Shown: one piece after another, positions 44,030 through 53,943 of the stretch
How the letters are laid out: every line of letters begins with the position of its first letter
Numbering within the stretch: the first letter of the stretch is position 1
Origin: CAZXEU01 sp965207385
Lineage (GTDB): Bacteria > Bacteroidota > Rhodothermia > Rhodothermales > Bin80
Length of the DNA: 64,000 bases
Assembly: GCA_965207385.1 (NCBI GenBank)
Contig: CBDBLZ010000011.1
Coordinates: forward strand, 29,885 to 93,884
Direction of reading: 5' to 3'
Notes under the pieces: model-generated
What the model was told of the DNA's origin: nothing
The model's database searches: none
Seen by the model: the letters and a program-made list of their open reading frames with translations, nothing else
Translations under genes and position numbers: made by a program

Positions 44030-45132
44030 CGCAATTCCAGCTCGAAATACAGCTGGTGGCCGTAGTGGTCGCCGTCGCGTGCGCGCTGCCGGGCAGCTTT
44101 CTCGTGTTGCGGCAGATGTCCATGATGAGCGATGCCATCAGTCACGCGATCCTGCCGGGAATCGTGGTGGCGTTCTTCCTGACGCAGGACCTTTCGTCGC
44201 CGCTTCTGATCCTTGGAGGCGCGGCGACGGGGCTTGTCACCGTGGCACTCGTGGAAGCGCTGAAAAACACCCGGCTCGTTCGGGAGGACGCGGCCATAGG
44301 CCTGGTTTTTCCTGTGCTCTTCAGCATTGGCGTGGTGCTGATTGCCCGGTACGCCGGTGACGTGCATCTGGACGTCGATGCGGTGCTGCTGGGAGAGCTG
44401 GCCTTCGCTCCTTTTGACCGGTGGATCTGGGCTGGCGTGGACATGGGGCCTCGTGCCCTGTTCGTTACCGGCGGAGTGGCTTTGGTGTGCGCCTGCTTCC
44501 TGCTCCTGTTTTACAAGGAGCTGAAGCTTGCGACGTTCGATCCGGCTCTGGCAGCGACGCTCGGCTTCGTGCCCGCAGCGCTGCACTACGGCCTGATGGC
44601 CCTGGTGTCCACTACGGCCGTGGTCGCCTTTGACGCCGTAGGCTCGATTCTGGTGGTAGCGCTCATGGTTGGACCGCCAGCGACGGCGTATCTGCTGACC
44701 GACCGGCTTTCATTCATGATCGGGCTGAGCCTGATGGTTGGCGCGGCGGCGGCCATTTGCGGCTACTGGCTGGCACACGCGCTGGACGCATCCATCGCCG
44801 GCTCCATGGCTGCTGTGGTAGGCGTGGCCTTCGGAGCGGCTTTCCTTCTGGCTCCGCAACGGGGGATTGTGGCGCTCGCGCGGCGGCGGGCCCGGCAGCG
44901 GTGGACGTTTGCACAGACGATGCTGGCCATCCATTTGCTGCAACATGAGAAGGGAGAGCTGGAAGAGCGGCGAGTGGAACACCTGCAGGATCATCTGCGC
45001 TGGTCGAGAGAATTCTCCCGCCGCGTCGTGCGCCTGTCCGTCCAGACGCAACTGGTCCGCCAGACGGAGGGCGAACTGTACCTGCTTCCCGCAGGACGCG
45101 AACTTGCCCGAGGAGCGATCGCAGCCACGTAG
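44026..45132 (+). CDS. Metal ABC transporter permease, second subunit (TroD-like)
   Basis: From ATG 44026 the protein has 368 residues. An ABC-3 permease domain shows MSDAISHAILPGIVVAFFL and GSILVVALMVGPPATAYLL, paralogous to the preceding gene. The C-terminal 90 residues are helical and soluble, and may be a diverged winged helix (ENxLPAGRELARGA-like end). The frame is open back to 43372 inside the previous gene, but similarity starts at 44026. Two different permeases plus ATPase and binding protein match TroABCD. Confidence 0.88.
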   Translation: MTQFQLEIQLVAVVVAVACALPGSFLVLRQMSMMSDAISHAILPGIVVAFFLTQDLSSPLLILGGAATGLVTVALVEALKNTRLVREDAAIGLVFPVLFSIGVVLIARYAGDVHLDVDAVLLGELAFAPFDRWIWAGVDMGPRALFVTGGVALVCACFLLLFYKELKLATFDPALAATLGFVPAALHYGLMALVSTTAVVAFDAVGSILVVALMVGPPATAYLLTDRLSFMIGLSLMVGAAAAICGYWLAHALDASIAGSMAAVVGVAFGAAFLLAPQRGIVALARRRARQRWTFAQTMLAIHLLQHEKGELEERRVEHLQDHLRWSREFSRRVVRLSVQTQLVRQTEGELYLLPAGRELARGAIAAT

Positions 45133-45162
45133 CCGCGGCTGTAAATCAATTTCCTGGCCGCG

Positions 45163-46092
45163 TCAGGGACTTGCCAGACCGCTTTCTGTCAGGTAGGCGA
45201 AGCTCTGCTCAGCGGCGTCAAACATGTCGCACTCGCAGCTGTCGAGCTCAACGATCATCCACTCGGTCGAGCCCGATCCGGCCTCGGCCACGGCGGGGAA
45301 GTCCTGCAGCCCCTGGCCTGCGGCCACCATGGGACCTTCCGTGGAGAGACCGGTGGCGTCCTTTATGTGAAGCAGCGGAGCACGCCCTGCGAACTCCCGA
45401 ACCACGGCAGCGGGATCCTGTCCTGCCACGAGCGCCCAGTAGATGTCGATCTCGAAGAAGATATCGGGCTCCAACAGCGGTCTCAGCAGGAGGAAGGGCA
45501 GGCCGCCCATGGCCTCCGGCACATCTTCCCCGTACTCCTCCTGCCGCTCGAGGCGTCCTTGTTCCGATTCCGGAATGGGCTCAAATTCCCACCAGTGGTT
45601 GTGCAGCCCGAACCGGAGTCCGTTCGCACTGGCGAAGGCCTGGGCTTCGTTGTACGTATCGGCCAGGCGCTGAATTCCATCCAGGCTCTGATAGGCGCTA
45701 TCCTCCGGCCATCCATGCCAGACCATGTTCGTGCAGTCGAAGGCCTCAGCGGCCTCCAAAAACGCGTCCCGGTGCTCGCCGACGGGGATCTCCACGTGCG
45801 CGGCGCAGACGCGCAGCCCGGCCTCCCGGATAAGCTGGCCTGCCTGCGCGAGTGTCATGCCTTCCGGGAAGAAGGCGGTCTCGACCCAGGTATATCCCAT
45901 CTCGGCGACCCGGTGGAGCGTAGCTGCAGTTTCCGTAAGCATGGCTTCCCGAACCGTATACAATTGCAGTGCAATGCGGGCCTGCTTGTCGATGTAAGCC
46001 GATGGTCCGGCTGCGTCAGAATAGCTGTGCAGAAACGGCGCCGCACTTGCCGCCCCCAGCGTTTTCAGGAATGTCCGTCGGGACGGGTGCAT
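45163..46092 (-). CDS. Tat-exported sugar phosphate isomerase/epimerase-like TIM-barrel protein
   Basis: The 309-residue protein begins with a twin-arginine signal (SRRTFLKTLGAASAAPFLH). An AP-endonuclease-2/xylose isomerase-like TIM barrel follows: ALQLYTVREAM, YTWVETAFF, LHNHWWEFEP, FFEIDIYWALVAG and LLHIKD, with metal-binding Glu/His/Asp candidates. Such Tat-exported family members are common in Bacteroidota and planctomycetes and act on sugar derivatives; the substrate is unknown. Confidence 0.85.
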   Translation of the reverse strand: MHPSRRTFLKTLGAASAAPFLHSYSDAAGPSAYIDKQARIALQLYTVREAMLTETAATLHRVAEMGYTWVETAFFPEGMTLAQAGQLIREAGLRVCAAHVEIPVGEHRDAFLEAAEAFDCTNMVWHGWPEDSAYQSLDGIQRLADTYNEAQAFASANGLRFGLHNHWWEFEPIPESEQGRLERQEEYGEDVPEAMGGLPFLLLRPLLEPDIFFEIDIYWALVAGQDPAAVVREFAGRAPLLHIKDATGLSTEGPMVAAGQGLQDFPAVAEAGSGSTEWMIVELDSCECDMFDAAEQSFAYLTESGLASP

Positions 46093-46295
46093 AGACTTTG
46101 CCGTTTAGTTGCCTTGGCACCAATCTAAGATGCGCCGCTTACTCATACCAGCCTCGGAGCCATGGGCCGAATAAGCCGGGCTCCATTGCCAGCCTTGAGC
46201 GCGTTCCGCCAGGGTGTGCGCGAGCACTGTCTTGCCGCCGGATTGACAAGCGAGCGCAGCGCCCTTCAACCACCCTCAGCCATCGGCCGCTACGC

Positions 46296-48677
46296 CTACT
46301 TGCGGCGTGTGGAAATGTCGGCGGCGCGCCTGGCAACCGCGATCATGAATCCTGCGGTGAGCAGGATCAGGCCGATCCAAACCAGGCTGATAGCGGGTTT
46401 TTCGTACGCCTGCACGACCACGTAGTCGAGTCCCTCCACGCCGTCGATCTCCAAAGTGATTTCGCCGGTGCTGACATTCATGCCGGTAAACGTGATGCCG
46501 ATCCCGTCCGCAAAGCTGCTGACGGTATTGACGGTGCGGTCCGATCGAATCGCGTAGATCGGTTGCATGTCGAACGATTGCTGCGTGGGCAGGTGCGTAA
46601 GTGAAAGCGCGGCACCCACTGCGATCTCTGTTCTTCGCGCTTCGTCCGCGCCGAGCACGGTAGCAAAATCCAGCTCTGTCTCGTAGCGTTGGAATTCCAG
46701 CCTGTAGTCTCCGCCTCCCAGCATGGCAGACTCTCCCTGGGCAATCGTCAGTTCGGACTGCCTTCCGGTATCCAGGGCTGCACGCGGCGTCACGGCCACG
46801 AAAATATCCTTCTCGACATACAGCTTGAGGTCCGGATGAAGAATCCACTGCCCGGAATTGGACTCGTAGGCCACAGGTCGCAGAATAAAGTCGTTGCCCC
46901 TTGGATCCGTGAAGGACAGCACGTAGACCGTTTGCCCGCGTGTTCCGGGCTCTGTGCCCAGGTACTCGACGCGATAGCCTTCCACCATGACCGGCCTGCC
47001 GCGCTCCAGTACAAAATTCTCGCGCTCGCTATCCGGAGGGGCATCGGTAATCGGATTGCTGAAGCCGGACGAGGCTATTATGCCGATAACGGCGATGCTC
47101 AGACCAACGTGGGCCAGGGCCCCGCCCGCCAGGCGAAGGTTGCCTCTTGATACGCGCCACATGACCTTGGCATTGCCGTAGAGGGCGAAAAAGGCCGCGA
47201 AGAGCAGGACAAGCATCTGAAGCCCTTGTCCGTACCGCGGCCAGAATCCGGCTTCCGGCTTGGCGGATTCGCTTACAAACGGGGTAAGGGCCAGCACGAG
47301 CAGCGTGCTGAGTGCTGCCAGGGCCGTGGGGCCGAGCAGCACCCTGTTGACGCTCTCGATGCTCATCTTATTCCACCAGAAAAGCTGACCGAGTCCTGCA
47401 AGGAGAACCAGGCCTACGGAAAGCGGCAGCGTCCAGCTGTTATAGAACGAGATCGGAACAGTGGCCGGATTGTCCCTGAATAGGCGCCCCAGGATGGGAG
47501 AGCTGGTGCCCAGAATAACTACGGCAGCAATCACGCAAAGCAGCATAGCACCGCAGAAGACCAGGAATTCGCGGGACAGGTACGGTGCCTCTTTCTCGGT
47601 CTTCGGCAGGTCCCGGTACCTGCGCGAAAAAAGCCCGAATCCCAGTAGTGCCATGGCCAGTATCCATATGAGCAGCTGGTTATACAGGCCCAGATCCACG
47701 AAGGCATGAACGGACACCTCCCCCAGTATGCCGCTCCTGGTCAGGAAGGTGGAGTACACCACCAGCATGTAGGTCAGTATGCACAGGAAGATGGCTGCCT
47801 TGTGCCCCATGCCTCCCTTGCGCTGGATCAGCATCATGTGTATGGCGGCAATGCCGGCCAGCCACGGCACGAACGAGGAGTTCTCGACAGGATCCCAAGC
47901 CCAGTACCCGCCAAAGTTGAGCGTCTCGTACGCCCAGTATCCGCCCATGGCAATTCCAACGCCCAGGCACATGACGCTGAGAAGCGTCCATGGCAGGGCC
48001 GGGCGCACCCAGCTGGTATATCGCCTGGTCCAGAGCGCGGAAACGGCAAAGGCAAACGGTACGATGAGTGTCGCGAAACCCACGAATAGCATCGGCGGAT
48101 GGATAACCATCCAGTAGTTTTGCAGCAGATCGTTTAGCCCCGTGCCGTCGGCTGGGATGAAATTCGGGTCAGACTGGAAGACGGGAAACTCGGGATGGGC
48201 CTCCAGGAGCGTGGCAAACGGCGTGGAACCAATTGCCAGCGGCCCCAGCTTGAGGCCCACGATCATCGAAAGCAGAAAGAACTGGCAGAAGCACACCACG
48301 GCCATCACGGGGGCTTCGAACGAGCGCGCAGCCCACTTGATGAGTGCGATTCCGACCAGGCTGTTCAGTATGATCCAAAGCAGGAACGAGCCTTCCTGTC
48401 CTTCCCACGATGCGGAGAAAAGAAAATGAAACGGGAGATCCCGGGATGAGTGGGACCACACATAGTCATACTGAAACTGGTGCGTGGCGATAAGCACCAC
48501 CAATAGCAGCCATGCCGCCATGACGCAGCCTGCCATGACGCCCCACATGATTCGACCGAGCCGAAGGAAATCCACCGGGTCGGTGGAGAACCGGGTGGCC
48601 CGGAGAAAGAAGAAGCCCGCAAGCGCAGTGCTTACGAAGGCCGTGATAATGAGTAGCTGCCCGGCGATGCCTGCCAT
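46296..48677 (-). CDS. ccmF: Cytochrome c heme lyase subunit CcmF
   Basis: With the start at MAGIAGQLLIITAF the protein has 793 residues, longer than E. coli CcmF (647) because of an enlarged C-terminal periplasmic part (about 640-765). The WWD signature appears as FGGYWAWDPVENSSFVPWL, and WVIHPP-type His segment as NYWMVIHPPMLF. About 14 membrane segments are visible and the last is near residue 770. It attaches heme to apocytochrome c in system I. Other ccm genes are not in the window. The frame extends upstream to 48860 without similarity. Confidence 0.92.
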   Translation of the reverse strand: MAGIAGQLLIITAFVSTALAGFFFLRATRFSTDPVDFLRLGRIMWGVMAGCVMAAWLLLVVLIATHQFQYDYVWSHSSRDLPFHFLFSASWEGQEGSFLLWIILNSLVGIALIKWAARSFEAPVMAVVCFCQFFLLSMIVGLKLGPLAIGSTPFATLLEAHPEFPVFQSDPNFIPADGTGLNDLLQNYWMVIHPPMLFVGFATLIVPFAFAVSALWTRRYTSWVRPALPWTLLSVMCLGVGIAMGGYWAYETLNFGGYWAWDPVENSSFVPWLAGIAAIHMMLIQRKGGMGHKAAIFLCILTYMLVVYSTFLTRSGILGEVSVHAFVDLGLYNQLLIWILAMALLGFGLFSRRYRDLPKTEKEAPYLSREFLVFCGAMLLCVIAAVVILGTSSPILGRLFRDNPATVPISFYNSWTLPLSVGLVLLAGLGQLFWWNKMSIESVNRVLLGPTALAALSTLLVLALTPFVSESAKPEAGFWPRYGQGLQMLVLLFAAFFALYGNAKVMWRVSRGNLRLAGGALAHVGLSIAVIGIIASSGFSNPITDAPPDSERENFVLERGRPVMVEGYRVEYLGTEPGTRGQTVYVLSFTDPRGNDFILRPVAYESNSGQWILHPDLKLYVEKDIFVAVTPRAALDTGRQSELTIAQGESAMLGGGDYRLEFQRYETELDFATVLGADEARRTEIAVGAALSLTHLPTQQSFDMQPIYAIRSDRTVNTVSSFADGIGITFTGMNVSTGEITLEIDGVEGLDYVVVQAYEKPAISLVWIGLILLTAGFMIAVARRAADISTRRK

Positions 48678-49302
48678 GGTCGAGAAGAGGCTTCCCGGAG
48701 TAAACCGCCTTGCTGTATGCTTGTGCCGCCAGGCCCAGACGGCGGGCGAGTAGATCAGCGGGGATTTTTCAAGCAGAAGAGCCCGTGTGCTTCCAGCCTG
48801 TCTTCCGCGGGCACCATGCCTCCCAGGAGCTGCGTCTGCGCCGCAGCGAAGGGTTCTCAATCCTTAATCGCGGCCGGCCCGCGTTTGGCGCGCTGCGACG
48901 CGTAGATTCCAAGCAGCCGGTCCGTGACTGCCCCCGGCTTTGGCACACCTCAGCGGATTCGGTGCAGAAAGCCGCCCGGCGCGTCAAGCGAGGGCCACAC
49001 GCCTTGCAGCGTTTTGCATCGGCACCGCGGCCGCGGAGGACGCCGGCGCGCCTCTGGAGGCGAATTGGCCACGGCGTGGGACCGATTCTGCCTGTTGCTT
49101 TCGCCTGAAAGGTACACTACCGGGTCGCATCTGCTGCGCGGTCCACAACGGCCTAATCCCGGGATGTCTCTGCCAGCCGATCTACACATGCAGTCAAGAT
49201 CATTGCTCATCGTCGGCGGCTCTTGTGTACGTCATGTGATCACGTCCGTGCCGCGCAGTTTGCACCCGTGGCAGGAGGTCGGCAGCGTTCGGAGGAGACA
49301 CT
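48678..49302. other. Intergenic region between ccmF and higA
   Basis: These 625 bases contain several short GC-rich open frames without motifs. I searched for a HigB-type toxin, expected upstream of higA, and found no supportable remnant. A good ribosome-binding site (GGAGGAG) lies just before 49303. Confidence 0.45.
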
Positions 49303-49581
49303 ATGTCGAAGGAGGCTTACAGGTACAAGCCGGACTGTGCGGTTCCGCCGGGCTGGGTGCTTGAGGAGCATCTGACCGCCCGAGGAATCTCGCAGACCGC
49401 ATTCGCGCGGCAATGCGGATGCTCCCCGAAGCTAATAGGTGAGATAGTTTCAGGCGATGCAAGCATAGACGCCGAAACGGCACGTGAATTCGAACGGGCC
49501 CTCGGTTTGAGCGCGCAGATTTGGCTCGGGATGGATTCAGTCTACCGGGTCGCTAAATCGCCTGAGACCGCAGCACAGTAG
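49303..49581 (+). CDS. HigA-family XRE antitoxin, apparently orphan
   Basis: The 92-residue helix-turn-helix protein carries the HigA pattern PPGWVLEEHLTARGISQTAFA, an HTH at about 28-50 (TAFARQCGCSPKLIGEIVSG) and FERALGLSAQIWLGMDSVYRV. HigA neutralises the HigB mRNA interferase and represses its own operon. No HigB gene is adjacent, so it may be a solitary regulator or a relic. Confidence 0.82.
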   Translation: MSKEAYRYKPDCAVPPGWVLEEHLTARGISQTAFARQCGCSPKLIGEIVSGDASIDAETAREFERALGLSAQIWLGMDSVYRVAKSPETAAQ

Positions 49582-49831
49582 TCCAGGGTGCTCCGACCCA
49601 TAAGCATTTATGGAGCCGGCGCCTTAGGTAAGCGAGGAATCGAAAGGACATTGCCCAAGGGCGCGCCAGAGGCGCCTGTGACTGCTTTATTGGTCCTGGT
49701 CAGCCTGGCACAGCTGAGCCCGCCGAGTGTGGATGCTGCCGCCGAACAGTAGGCAGCGGCCCGGGTAAGATGGCCCCGGTGCTGCGCGTTAGGGACGGTG
49801 GCGCAAGCCTGTAAGCCGCGGGAACAGGGCA

Positions 49832-50305
49832 ATGAGCCAGGAGACAGAACCCAAGTTCGTTCTGACGCTTGAGCGTGTGCTGGAGGCGCCGGTGGAAAAG
49901 GTCTGGCGCTGCTGGACGGAGCCCAAGCTGCTCGAACAGTGGTTTTGCCCGAAACCCTGGTTTGTGACCGATGTCTGCCTCGACTTGCGGCAGGGCGGCG
50001 AAATTTCAATGGTCATGAACGGTCCGGACGGCGAGCGATTCCCCGATGCCGGAGTTGTACTTGCCGTCGAGCCTGGGAGGCGCCTGGTGACCACGGATGC
50101 CTTTCGTCCCGGCTGGATTCCCGGCGAGCGTGCCTTTATGGTGGCAGAATTGCGCTTTGAACCTGCAGGCGGGGGGAAGACCCGCTACAAGGCGAGCGCC
50201 ATGCACTGGGACGAGGCCGCGCGCCAGGAGCATGAGCAAATGGGCTTTCACGAAGGTTGGGGCAAGGCTACCGATCAGCTGGAAGCCTTGGCGCGGTCGC
50301 TGTAG
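49832..50305 (+). CDS. SRPBCC (AHSA1-like) domain protein
   Basis: The 157-residue protein has the START-like AHSA1 pattern: LERVLEAPVEKVWRCWTEPKLLEQWFCP near the N terminus, and GFHEGWGKATDQLEALA at the end. Proteins of this family bind hydrophobic ligands; no catalytic role is clear. It leads a three-gene cassette with a VOC-fold and a DUF1428 protein, a grouping seen in many bacteria. Confidence 0.85.
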   Translation: MSQETEPKFVLTLERVLEAPVEKVWRCWTEPKLLEQWFCPKPWFVTDVCLDLRQGGEISMVMNGPDGERFPDAGVVLAVEPGRRLVTTDAFRPGWIPGERAFMVAELRFEPAGGGKTRYKASAMHWDEAARQEHEQMGFHEGWGKATDQLEALARSL

Positions 50306-50320
50306 GGGAGAGAATCAGTT

Positions 50321-50800
50321 ATGGCTTCCAGGCCCAAGGTCCGTACCTGTCTCTGGTTTGACGACCAGGCCCTCGAGGCGGCCACCTTTTACTGCTCACT
50401 TCTGCCGGAGAGCCGGGTTGAACGGGTAGGCCGGCATGCGGAAGACCAGGAATCGGCCAAGGCCGGCGATGTGCTCATGGTAGAGTTTACGCTGGGCGGA
50501 ACACCATACCAAGCCCTCAACGGCGGGCCGCACTTTGTACTGAGCGAGGCCGTGTCTATCTCCGTAGTGACAGAGGATCAGGCGGAGACCGACAGGCTGT
50601 GGGAAGCCTTGACGGCGGATGGCGGCTCCGAAAGCCGGTGCGGCTGGCTCAAGGATCGCTTCGGTCTCTCGTGGCAGATTGTGCCGAAGAGACTGGTCGA
50701 GCTGTTGGGCAGCAAGGCGGGCGTCAGGGTAATGCCGGCCCTGAGGCAAATGAAGAGGATCAATATCGCCGCTCTTGAGGCAGCGGCAGAAGCAAAATAG
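50321..50800 (+). CDS. VOC-superfamily PhnB-like protein
   Basis: The 159-residue protein starts TCLWFDDQALEAATFYCSLL and contains LNGGPHFVLSEAVSISV and CGWLKDRFGLSWQIVP, the marks of the PhnB-like (3-demethylubiquinone methyltransferase-like) VOC group. The specific reaction is unknown. It begins 15 bases after the SRPBCC gene. Confidence 0.87.
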   Translation: MASRPKVRTCLWFDDQALEAATFYCSLLPESRVERVGRHAEDQESAKAGDVLMVEFTLGGTPYQALNGGPHFVLSEAVSISVVTEDQAETDRLWEALTADGGSESRCGWLKDRFGLSWQIVPKRLVELLGSKAGVRVMPALRQMKRINIAALEAAAEAK

Positions 50801-50812
50801 GAGGCAAGGACG

Positions 50813-51178
50813 ATGGCATACATTGACGGTTTTTTGTTTGCGGTGCCAGTCGCAAACAGGCAGGAATTTATCGAATATGCGGCCACCATGGACGCCATCG
50901 CGAAGGACCTGGGGGCCACGCGAATTGTCGAGTGCCTGGCAGATGACTTAGAGGACGATCAGCTCGCGAAATTCCGTAGGGCTGCGCAGGCCAAAGAGGA
51001 CGAGATGATCGGTTTCTCTTGGGTCGAATGGCCGGATAAGGCTACGCGGACGGCCGCCATGGCGCGCATGCAGGAAATGGCGGAAACCGACGCGCGTTTC
51101 GATCTGGAACAGAACCCCATACCCATGGACATCGGGCGCATGCTTTACGGCGGATTCGTGCCCGTTGTGGACATTTGA
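50813..51178 (+). CDS. DUF1428 family protein
   Basis: The 121-residue protein has the DUF1428 pattern YIDGFLFAVPVANRQEFIEYA, FSWVEWPDKATR and the C-terminal PMDIGRMLYGGFVPVVD. Function is unknown; the fold is a dimeric alpha-beta barrel type. It follows the VOC gene after 12 bases with a GGAGGCAAGG ribosome-binding site. Confidence 0.9.
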   Translation: MAYIDGFLFAVPVANRQEFIEYAATMDAIAKDLGATRIVECLADDLEDDQLAKFRRAAQAKEDEMIGFSWVEWPDKATRTAAMARMQEMAETDARFDLEQNPIPMDIGRMLYGGFVPVVDI

Positions 51179-51405
51179 GATCGTCCGTAGCGGGTGTGCT
51201 GCCGGTGGTCATCCATGCGGAAGTCCGCCCGCAAGTATAGTGCAGCCGGCAATCTGGGCTTTTTCGGGACAGTTAGCACCGGCACTGTTCAAGATGGGTA
51301 CCTAAGCTTGAACTCTTGAAGCGGGAATGCAGATCTTTGGGCACGCCCGTTTCGGCCAGGCAAGGTTTCCTGGCTCGATTACCAACCAACTGAAAAGGGA
51401 ATCTG

Positions 51406-52143
51406 ATGGATCAAATCAAACACTACGAAGCCATAGCCGGCTTGTTTGCGGACTCCATGACACTGCCGTTCCGGGAAGCCATTGAGCAGCACACGCTACG
51501 ATCATTGGCAGGAGACTTGTCTGGAACGCGGGTGCTGGACATGGCTTGCGGCGACGGCTTCTATACGCGCTGGGCCAAACGGGCTGGAGCACGCACGGCG
51601 CTGGGCGTCGACATCTCCGCCGAGATGATCAGACGTGCGAAACAGGAGGAGCAGCGCAATCCGATCGGATGCGAGTACCAGCAGTCGGATGTTGGCGCAA
51701 CCGTTCTGTCCGAACCGGTGGACCTGGTTATCGCGATGTACTCGCTGGGCTACGCCAGAAGTGCAAGTCAATTGCTTGAGTTTTGCAGGGCCTGCTACAA
51801 TGCGCTGCGCGAGGGTGGCCGATTCCTCGGGCTCAACGACAACGTCAAGAGCCCTCCTCCGGCGGGCTTGTCGTTTGCCAAGTACGGGCTGGAGAGGTAC
51901 TGTGCGAGTGATCCCGCCGAAGGCGACAGCGTCCGGTACAGGATAATCAATCCGGACGGCCAGGAATTTGAGGTTGAGAATTTCTATCTGAAGCGGCAAA
52001 CGTACGAAGAGGCCTTTCGGGCAGCGGGATTTCGCGAATTCCGCTGGGTGGACGTCACCTTGCAGCCGACCGAAGAAGGCAAACCATTCTGGGACGAGCT
52101 TCTCGCAAATCCTCCTATAGTCGGCTTCTCCGCTCTCAAATAG
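51406..52143 (+). CDS. Class I SAM-dependent methyltransferase
   Basis: The 245-residue protein has motif I VLDMACGDGFYTRWAKRAGA, motif II region ALGVDISAEMIRRAK, and motif post-I DLVIAMYSLGYA. It resembles ToxA/small-molecule methyltransferases, but the acceptor substrate cannot be inferred. It stands alone, with 227 bases upstream that show no gene. Confidence 0.87.
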   Translation: MDQIKHYEAIAGLFADSMTLPFREAIEQHTLRSLAGDLSGTRVLDMACGDGFYTRWAKRAGARTALGVDISAEMIRRAKQEEQRNPIGCEYQQSDVGATVLSEPVDLVIAMYSLGYARSASQLLEFCRACYNALREGGRFLGLNDNVKSPPPAGLSFAKYGLERYCASDPAEGDSVRYRIINPDGQEFEVENFYLKRQTYEEAFRAAGFREFRWVDVTLQPTEEGKPFWDELLANPPIVGFSALK

Positions 52144-52476
52144 CGGATGCGGATCGCCTCTTCTGAGCCGCAGGAGAGGGGTGAGCACGCCTTTCCTCGG
52201 GCGCTCACGCGGTGTTCGCCAATTCACGGGAACGGACTGCTCATACGTGCGCCGAAGGCACTCGTTCGACCAGCATGCAAGCACGCGGGATCGCCGCCGC
52301 GCAGCCGACCTCAATCCAATCCACGGCATCACGTCAGTGCTGCCGTCACGCTTGAATCGGCGAGCTGTTTCGGCAACCGCTGCGCCTGCAACCATACTCG
52401 CGGTTGGCCACCGGCTCCGCTTGATAGAGCCTGCTGCGTTGCCGCACCAGTAGATTGCGTGCGCCCCTGCCGCTGC
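52144..52476. other. Convergent intergenic region between methyltransferase and mpl
   Basis: These 333 bases lie between convergent genes. No gene, repeat or obvious bidirectional terminator was recognised. Confidence 0.4.
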
Positions 52477-53937
52477 CTAGCTTGCGGCGAGCCCGCGCAA
52501 CAGGCGTCCGTGAATGCCTCCGAAGCTGCCATTGCTCATGATGAGCATGACATCTCCCGGAAGCGCCAGCTCCAGGAGCCTGGATAGCAGCTCGTCTACA
52601 TCTACTATGGCCTCGGCCGGTGTTCCGCGTCCAGCAATGCCAGCGGCGACGCGTCCGGCATCCATGAAAGCGCCAGGATCGTCATTGTGGCGGAATGGCG
52701 GAGTGCTCAAAAAGACGAGGTCCGCACCCTCGAACGCTTTCCCGTACGGCGTTTCGAAGACCTTGCGTCGGCTTGAGTTGCTGCGCGGTTCAAAAACCGC
52801 AACAAGTCTGCGCTCTGGCCAGTGCTCCCGGGCGGCTTCAATGGTAGCACGCACTGCCGTGGGATGATGCGCAAAGTCGTCCACCACGGCAACGCCTGCG
52901 GCCGTGCCCACAATTTCCATCCTGCGCTTCATGCCGCGGAAGGAAGCAAGGCTCGCGGGAGCATCTTCGGCGCCGAGAGCCACTGCCATCGCACAGGCAG
53001 CCAGCGCATTTAGCAGGTTATGGCGGCCTGCCGAGGGCAAGTGCACTTTCGGCCATGCGTGTCCACGCATAACAAGCGTAAAGGACAGGCCAAGCGGCGT
53101 GGCTGTTATGTCACGGGCCGTAACATCCAGGCCGGGCGTGAGTCCATAGAGCATTGTCTGCGCTTGTGCATACCGGGCAAGACTTTGCACTTCCGCGTCG
53201 TCGCCGCAGAGCACGAGGAATCCATCCGGGTCGACTAGCGCGGCAAACTGGCGGAATGCCGCCCTGTAGTCATCCCAGTCTTCGTAGATGTCCGCGTGAT
53301 CGAACTCCATGGAGGTGATGGCGGCGGTCCTGGGACGATAGTGCATGAATTTCGGGCGCTTGTCGAAGTAGGCACTGTCGTACTCGTCCCCTTCAATGAC
53401 AAAGTGGCGGCCTGCGCCGACACGGCAACTGGCCTCCGAATCAACCGGCACGCCGCCTATCAGGTACCCCGGATCCCGACCGGCGTCTTGCAAGAGATGC
53501 ACCAGCATACCGGTCGTGGTGGTCTTGCCATGGGTTCCCGCCACTACCACGGGATGGGAGTCACGCAGAAAAAAGTGTGCCACGGCCTCGGGCAGCGATA
53601 ACTGGGGCAGGCGCCTGTCCCGGGCCGCAGCTGCCTCCGCATGGGTCGGCGTACAGGCATTGCCTACGATGACCAGATCCGGCGCATCATCCAGATGGCC
53701 GGCGTCATAGCCTTCATGGACCTTGACCCCCAGGTCAGCCAGGCGCGTGCTCATCGGCGGGTAGGCCGCTGCATCGGATCCACGCACCCGGTATCCGGCT
53801 TGCTGCAAGAGGCCGGCAAGGGATCCCATGCCAGTGCCGCAGATTCCGATCAGGTAAACATCGCGGATAGTCTCCGGCAGGGGAGGCCGCTTGAAAATGC
53901 GGAGGTGGCTGTCGGGGAAGTCGGCGAGCTTCCGCAT
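52477..53937 (-). CDS. mpl: UDP-N-acetylmuramate:L-alanyl-gamma-D-glutamyl-meso-diaminopimelate ligase
   Basis: The 486-residue Mur-ligase has an N-terminal Rossmann loop (IGICGTGMGSLAGLLQQAGY), the P-loop GTHGKTTTTGM and ITSMEFDHADIYEDWDDY. VVDDFAHHPTAVRATIEA and the Mpl-type end MSNGSFGGIHGRLL complete it. It reattaches recovered murein tripeptide to UDP-MurNAc. It is the last gene of the minus-strand run and begins six bases after the RND gene, an unusual pairing with an efflux pump. Confidence 0.93.
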   Translation of the reverse strand: MRKLADFPDSHLRIFKRPPLPETIRDVYLIGICGTGMGSLAGLLQQAGYRVRGSDAAAYPPMSTRLADLGVKVHEGYDAGHLDDAPDLVIVGNACTPTHAEAAAARDRRLPQLSLPEAVAHFFLRDSHPVVVAGTHGKTTTTGMLVHLLQDAGRDPGYLIGGVPVDSEASCRVGAGRHFVIEGDEYDSAYFDKRPKFMHYRPRTAAITSMEFDHADIYEDWDDYRAAFRQFAALVDPDGFLVLCGDDAEVQSLARYAQAQTMLYGLTPGLDVTARDITATPLGLSFTLVMRGHAWPKVHLPSAGRHNLLNALAACAMAVALGAEDAPASLASFRGMKRRMEIVGTAAGVAVVDDFAHHPTAVRATIEAAREHWPERRLVAVFEPRSNSSRRKVFETPYGKAFEGADLVFLSTPPFRHNDDPGAFMDAGRVAAGIAGRGTPAEAIVDVDELLSRLLELALPGDVMLIMSNGSFGGIHGRLLRGLAAS

Positions 53938-53943
53938 GAAAGG

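Noticed and set aside
48678..49302. Possible HigB remnant upstream of higA
   Set aside because: Some Arg/Leu-rich phrases look vaguely RelE-like but no frame supports a coherent HigB alignment.
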